Part shown: positions 22,689-27,022 of the stretch, in pieces | How positions within the stretch are numbered: the stretch's first letter is position 1 | Layout: each line of letters starts with the position of its first letter | DNA from: an uncultured Coprococcus sp. | GTDB taxonomy: Bacteria > Bacillota > Clostridia > Lachnospirales > Lachnospiraceae | DNA length: 27,022 nt | NCBI GenBank assembly: GCA_900548215.1 | Contig: URJI01000033.1 | Coordinates: forward strand, 1 to 27,022 | Reading direction: 5' to 3' | Made by a program: the position numbers and the translations under genes | The notes under the pieces: model-generated | Database searches by the model: none | What the model saw: the letters and a program-made list of their open reading frames with translations, nothing else | Told to the model about the DNA's origin: nothing

Positions 22689-23450
22689 ATGGACTCAATT
22701 ACAAAGGGACAGAGAAATCTATTATTATTCATACTTGGTATAGCTATTCTCGTTGTACCAATCAGATTCTTCGCAATGGACAATTTCAGTGAGAAGAAGT
22801 CAATAGACAGCGAGGCAAATGAGAGACAGAATTATTACAATGATCTGCTTGCAAAGAATGCAGACAGACAGAAATATGTAGATGATACAGAGAAGTATAA
22901 GAGTGACTATGAGGCAGTCATTGCCCAGTTCCCATCAGAGCTGTATCAGGATAACACAATCATGTACTTACAGAATGTAAAGGATAAGTATAAGTTCAAC
23001 TTCCCAACAGTAACCATGGGTGAGGAGACACTGTTCTACACACTTGGATCAGGTGCGGTAGGTGATGTAACAGTTGACAATACAGCTGCGGATGCTGCTG
23101 CAACTACAGCTGATGCGACTCTTGGTGATTCAGCAACTGCTTCATCAGGTTATAACTGCTATTCAGCATCATTCCCTGTATCATATGAAGGTGATTACAA
23201 GGATATCAAGGATGTGATTGACTACATCAAGAATGGTGAGAACAGAATGACACTTGATGAGGTTAGTATATCATTCAATGATCAGACAGGTAAGTACGAA
23301 GGAGATATGACTATCACTTCATACGCTGTAAATGGTGAGGACAGAACTACAGATCATGCTGATGTAAATGTACAGATTGGTACAAATAACATCTTCGGAA
23401 ACCCAACAGTTAAGTCAACTACAACGACTACAACAACAAGCGCTGAGTAG
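22689..23450 (+). CDS. PilO-like pilus assembly protein
   Basis: A 253-residue protein with an N-terminal membrane helix (about 11-28), a polar helical region (SEKKSIDSEANERQNYYNDLLAK to KYKSDYEAVIAQFP) likely to be coiled coil, and a C-terminal alpha/beta part (YSASFPVSYEGDYKDIKDVIDYIKN, MTLDEVSISFND), the PilO plan. The low-complexity Ala/Thr/Asp stretch at about 125-155 and the Thr-rich tail are unlike typical PilO and may be surface linkers. It follows the PilM-PilN fusion at once with AAGGAGG, as PilO follows PilN in other systems. Sequence identity to PilO is weak, so the call rests on layout and context. Confidence 0.75.
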   Translation: MDSITKGQRNLLLFILGIAILVVPIRFFAMDNFSEKKSIDSEANERQNYYNDLLAKNADRQKYVDDTEKYKSDYEAVIAQFPSELYQDNTIMYLQNVKDKYKFNFPTVTMGEETLFYTLGSGAVGDVTVDNTAADAAATTADATLGDSATASSGYNCYSASFPVSYEGDYKDIKDVIDYIKNGENRMTLDEVSISFNDQTGKYEGDMTITSYAVNGEDRTTDHADVNVQIGTNNIFGNPTVKSTTTTTTTSAE

Positions 23451-23483
23451 ATGTTAGAACACTGAATGGAGTGAATAAATTAA

Positions 23484-24812
23484 ATGGTAAAATCAAATAA
23501 CAAAGGCTTTAGTTTGGTAGAGTTGATAATCGCCGCAGCCGTGTTTGCCATTCTGGTTTACCCTATAACGAATGCTCTTATAGCGGCCACGAAAACAACG
23601 ACTACTTCCACGAAGAAGCAGTATGCTGTTGAGAAGGCCGAGGAGATAATGGAGAATTTCAAGACCGCTGATCTTGGAGATAAGGTAGCACTTCCTGATG
23701 ATAATGGAACCAAGACATATACATTTACAAAGGGAACATCATCATCAGATACCATTACACTTCCTGACTCGAAAGCCATATCATATACAAATACAGCGTA
23801 TACATGTAACGATATTTCCATAGGAAAAAACTACGAGAAATATACAGCTACTGTAGAAGTAAATGATGCTGGATATCAGGTTCTGAAGAATGGTTATGTG
23901 CTTACAAGTCATGACGGCAGCAATGCTACATTCAAGACTGGTGAAGGTGGTTCAGCAATTCAGACAAATATAACTGAGTCAGGAACCATCAGAAATCTTG
24001 ACAGCAAGCAGTCAGCGATCATTGTTGGTGCAACATACAACACCACAGCAGCGGGACACAATCTTGACAACCTGGCATATCAGTATTTCCTTGATGAGAA
24101 GCTTGCAATTCTCAAGGATTATGATGTGCAGTACAACCATTATCTTTCAGGTGGTGGAACCTTTGATGAGGATCACTTCCAGAAGAACACGACTATAAAG
24201 ATTACAAAGCTTGGAAAGACATATACAGTTGAGTGTATAGTAGATTATACGGATTACACGAATGTTTCTGTTATCAGATCAAAATATGTCAATTCAGGAA
24301 AGAATGTATATAAACCATCAACTACATATGGAGATGGCGTAGTATATAAGAAAGAGTTTGAGAACGAGATACCTCCTATATATCTGCTGTATGTACCTGC
24401 GATATATAATGGTGCGTACTGTACAACAGACAACATCACAGTAGATAAGGCTGGAATCTCAGACGACGCAAAGGTATATGTATTTGAGTCAACAGCAGAG
24501 CTGAACAGCACATACAGAAAGATTATCTGTGAGCAGTTCGGTGTCAGCAAGGTGGGGGATCTCACATATACAAATGCATCTAAAAACACAAAGATGAAGG
24601 ATGTAAAGGTCAGAATGAAGCTTGCAGCTGGAACTGATACAACGGGACTTGATATTTTTGCAAACTTTGACTTTGACAACGATAATTCAGATTTCAATGT
24701 AAAGAACTTGGATGCTGATGAGAGTGGCAATATATATATGTATGAGATAAAAGTCACACTCACAGACAGTGATGGTAAAAAGACAGTAGTTACGGGAACA
24801 AGGGGGAAATAG
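23484..24812 (+). CDS. Large minor prepilin (PilV-like N-terminus)
   Basis: A 442-residue prepilin. Leader MVKSNNKG is cut before Phe9 (KG|FSLVEL), with Glu at mature position 5 and a hydrophobic helix LIIAAAVFAILVYPITNALIA. After the helix comes a Thr-rich segment (TKTTTTSTKKQ) and AEEIMENFKT, typical of PilV-type minor pilins; the following roughly 390-residue exterior part is far larger than a pilin head and has no recognised domain. It ends in an acidic beta-like segment. The ribosome site GGAG (23467-23470) is weak and 13 bases away. The next gene starts 3 bases after its stop. Probably an incorporated or tip-proximal modular pilin. Confidence 0.88.
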   Translation: MVKSNNKGFSLVELIIAAAVFAILVYPITNALIAATKTTTTSTKKQYAVEKAEEIMENFKTADLGDKVALPDDNGTKTYTFTKGTSSSDTITLPDSKAISYTNTAYTCNDISIGKNYEKYTATVEVNDAGYQVLKNGYVLTSHDGSNATFKTGEGGSAIQTNITESGTIRNLDSKQSAIIVGATYNTTAAGHNLDNLAYQYFLDEKLAILKDYDVQYNHYLSGGGTFDEDHFQKNTTIKITKLGKTYTVECIVDYTDYTNVSVIRSKYVNSGKNVYKPSTTYGDGVVYKKEFENEIPPIYLLYVPAIYNGAYCTTDNITVDKAGISDDAKVYVFESTAELNSTYRKIICEQFGVSKVGDLTYTNASKNTKMKDVKVRMKLAAGTDTTGLDIFANFDFDNDNSDFNVKNLDADESGNIYMYEIKVTLTDSDGKKTVVTGTRGK

Positions 24813-24815
24813 CAG

Positions 24816-27022
24816 ATGATTAAGAGATTAAAACGCAAGCTTAAGCATACTGATGATCATGGATCAAGTTTCGTCCTTGTAATCATTGCTACAACCTTCA
24901 TGTGTATACTTGCAGCAGCACTCCTCATGGGTGCCTACATGACATACAAGCTGAAGTATTATAAGCTGAACAGTCTGAACAACTTCTATGAGGTTGAGAC
25001 CGCTCTTGATGAGATATATGCAGGTGTAGGTGCTGCGACAAATGAGCACCTTTACTCAGCATATACAACCACTGCGGAGCTTGTCGTTGTATACGATACA
25101 AAGAAGAATGAGTATACAACAATAGACAATGATGAGGCCAATGAACTGTTCAAAAAGCTTTTTATGACAGGTTTCATAGCAGACGTAAACTATAAGAACA
25201 TCAGGAATGTGACAGATACGTTCCAATCATTTATATCTAATGAGTATGATGCCTCATTAAATCCTAACGGTGTAAAGCTTGATACTTCCAACCTGAAACT
25301 CATATATACAGATGAGGCTGGAAAGAAGTCAACACAGTATTACACTGCGAAGGGAACAACGAAGATAGAGAGAGAACCGGGATTCTCAAATGATAAGGTT
25401 AAGGATGTAACATTCAAGAATGTATGTCTGAAGAGATCGATAGCTCTGTCAGGTGCCGAGGCTGCAACGACATCCGGTACATATGAGCAGTCTATCACAA
25501 CAGATATAGTTCTCTCTGAACCGGAGTACAATGTATCGTTTGATTCAAGCAGTACAACAACCAATTCTCTGTATGAGTATGCAATCCTTGCAGATATGGG
25601 TCTTGAGGTAGGCGATGATGATGATACAATGGCAACAGATCTTCAGATAAAGGGAAACATATATGCGGCCAGTGATTACTATAACAAGGATTACAATGAC
25701 GCTGCGGCTACAAAGGTAACTGGAAAGTATGACAGAACAGGTGCTACAAAGTGGGGCAGCACCATCGACAGTACCTATTCAGGAATCTTTGCAAATGGTA
25801 AGAACACAAAGCTTACACTTAACTCAGATGTTGTTATCTGCCCTGGATCACTCGCAGCATACAACGGAGCGCAGGTAAGCGTGTCAGGACGTTCTGGTAC
25901 TTTGTCAGAACTCTGGACAGACAATATTGTTATCGGCGGTAAAAAGAACGGAACGATCAAGGCAGCTGCAAATGCATATGTATTTGATGATTCCGAGCTC
26001 AACGCTGAGAATTCAAGCCTTATGTTTACACAGGGTAATTACTTCGGCTACAGCTACAATGCCAATGATACAAGAAGTCTTAATTATCTCAGAAAAAATG
26101 GATGGCTTGCAACAGGATATAAGCTCAGATCACATTTTAGTGACAGTGCGATCATAGTAAATGGTAAGGATTCAACACTTGATCTTGAGAAACTCAACTC
26201 CCTGTATATAGCAGGTAAGTCATATATCGAGTTCTCAAAGATTGCAACATCAAGTCTTGCAGAGGATCAGACAGAGATCACTGTTGATGACAACGCAGAT
26301 TATGCATTCACATCTCTTACAGATTATTCAACAGGTCAGTCTCTCGATGTAAAGACAAACCAGTTGATGTTCCTTACGCAGTGGGCAGTAGTGCCAAATT
26401 CCGAGCAGACAGATGATGATACAGGAATCACAACAGTTCAGCTTAGATTCCCTAAGACATTATCAGCGAGCACAACAGATGTAACAGATAGAAATCTCAA
26501 GATAGAAGAGATGTATAAGGTGTTTGAAGATCCTGAACAGAAAGAGCTCCGGGTGTCAGCTATCAAGCAGACGGTTTCGGGTCATGACTACTATTATCTC
26601 TACATTGAGCCAGGTGAGGATTCAAATGGAATAAGCAATGCAGAAAAATTTGTAGATACATACTATGATCTTCTTGGCGACGCTTTAAATGGTGATTATT
26701 ACACAGACACCCTTAACTATAATGTGAGAAATTATGAGAATTTCCAGGTTAAGCTTGTTCTTCCTACAGAGGATAAGATCAATGCCAGTGGCGCTGTGAC
26801 TGATCAGAACAGTGATGATACATTGTTCCTCAGAAAGTCAACAGACACGACAATGGATGTATCAAAATCTTTTGAGAATGCATCTACAAGCAAGGTATTT
26901 TCAGGAATACTTGGAAATAAGGGCACTGATGTGAACAAACAGACACTTAATGATCTCAAGGCAGACGCACTTAAGCTTGCTGGTTCTGCAACTTCAAGTG
27001 ATGAAGAGCAGACAAGTACATT
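24816..27022 (+). CDS. Very large pilin-like protein (PilX/GspK-like N-terminus), 3' end outside window
   Basis: An open frame with no stop codon up to the window end, at least 735 residues. It begins with ATG at 24816, 9 bases after AGGGGG (24801-24806), 3 bases after the previous stop. The N-terminus is basic (MIKRLKRKLKHTDDHG), then SSFVLVIIATTFMCILAAALLMGAYM (membrane helix about 19-42), matching PilX/GspK-type starts in which Glu5 is replaced by a hydrophobic residue, here Leu. After YKLNSLNNFYEVETALDEIYAG comes a long Thr/Ser/Asp-rich exterior. Residues about 265-410 alternate short strands and glycine turns, as in a beta-solenoid, which is only a guess. Few cysteines. It is probably the tip pilin or an adhesin; it could also be an unrelated surface protein. 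Confidence 0.85.
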   Translation, partial: MIKRLKRKLKHTDDHGSSFVLVIIATTFMCILAAALLMGAYMTYKLKYYKLNSLNNFYEVETALDEIYAGVGAATNEHLYSAYTTTAELVVVYDTKKNEYTTIDNDEANELFKKLFMTGFIADVNYKNIRNVTDTFQSFISNEYDASLNPNGVKLDTSNLKLIYTDEAGKKSTQYYTAKGTTKIEREPGFSNDKVKDVTFKNVCLKRSIALSGAEAATTSGTYEQSITTDIVLSEPEYNVSFDSSSTTTNSLYEYAILADMGLEVGDDDDTMATDLQIKGNIYAASDYYNKDYNDAAATKVTGKYDRTGATKWGSTIDSTYSGIFANGKNTKLTLNSDVVICPGSLAAYNGAQVSVSGRSGTLSELWTDNIVIGGKKNGTIKAAANAYVFDDSELNAENSSLMFTQGNYFGYSYNANDTRSLNYLRKNGWLATGYKLRSHFSDSAIIVNGKDSTLDLEKLNSLYIAGKSYIEFSKIATSSLAEDQTEITVDDNADYAFTSLTDYSTGQSLDVKTNQLMFLTQWAVVPNSEQTDDDTGITTVQLRFPKTLSASTTDVTDRNLKIEEMYKVFEDPEQKELRVSAIKQTVSGHDYYYLYIEPGEDSNGISNAEKFVDTYYDLLGDALNGDYYTDTLNYNVRNYENFQVKLVLPTEDKINASGAVTDQNSDDTLFLRKSTDTTMDVSKSFENASTSKVFSGILGNKGTDVNKQTLNDLKADALKLAGSATSSDEEQTST

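Noticed and set aside
24254..24838. Long - strand open frame (194 residues) across the minor prepilin end
   Set aside because: Antisense shadow of a Thr/Ser-rich gene; no ribosome site or promoter.
1..27022. CRISPR arrays, insertion sequences, tRNA or rRNA genes, prophage genes
   Set aside because: None seen: no spaced repeat array, transposase, cloverleaf or phage protein; the window is ordinary chromosomal backbone plus a pilus locus.

Overview
The window looks like chromosomal DNA from a low-to-mid GC Gram-positive anaerobe of the Clostridia, most likely a Lachnospiraceae member (Coprococcus-like is my guess; no search was run). The reasons are the gene order, strong AGGAGG ribosome binding sites, TTG starts, a SigK-type sigma factor, a rhodanese-less ThiI and the general protein style. 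Almost everything is on the + strand; only an HPr-like gene and the sigma factor gene run on the - strand.

Region 1 (1-9155) is a chaperone, translation and RNA-modification block: dnaK, dnaJ, prmA, rsmE, a cysteine desulfurase, thiI, a reverse-strand HPr/Crh-like gene with its own promoter and terminator, then mtaB. This is the Bacillus dnaK-dnaJ-prmA-rsmE-mtaB order with the desulfurase/thiI sulfur-transfer pair and the HPr-like gene inserted.

Region 2 (9156-14743) is a second conserved block: ireB, ruvX, a DUF1292 gene, an RNase J gene, a YlbF-family gene, a membrane-anchored fragment of the MltG family, an O-methyltransferase (TrmR-like) and a U32-family protein (TrhP-like). It corresponds to B. 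subtilis yrzL-yrrK-yrzB-yrrL-yrrM-yrrN/O with RNase J and YlbF added. The last two genes probably act in sequence on tRNA uridine 34. A SigK-like gene converges on the end of this block.

Region 3 (15400-27022) is a type IV pilus locus: pilB (extension ATPase), pilT (retraction ATPase), pilC (platform), pilA (major pilin), a pilM-pilN fusion, a pilO-like gene, a second prepilin and a very large pilin-like protein (24816 onward) that runs off the window. A pilus with both PilB and PilT should extend and retract. No prepilin peptidase (PilD) or secretin is seen; the latter is expected for a Gram-positive.

The most unusual material is in the non-coding DNA around pilA: a structured leader with competing helices, a GNRA hairpin and a CAA-repeat linker before pilA, and a 505-base gap after pilA with a strong terminator hairpin followed by a riboswitch-like element ending in a T7 tract before the pilM-pilN gene. 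The likely new biology is RNA-level control of pilin versus assembly proteins, plus the fused PilM-PilN and the giant tip-type pilin.
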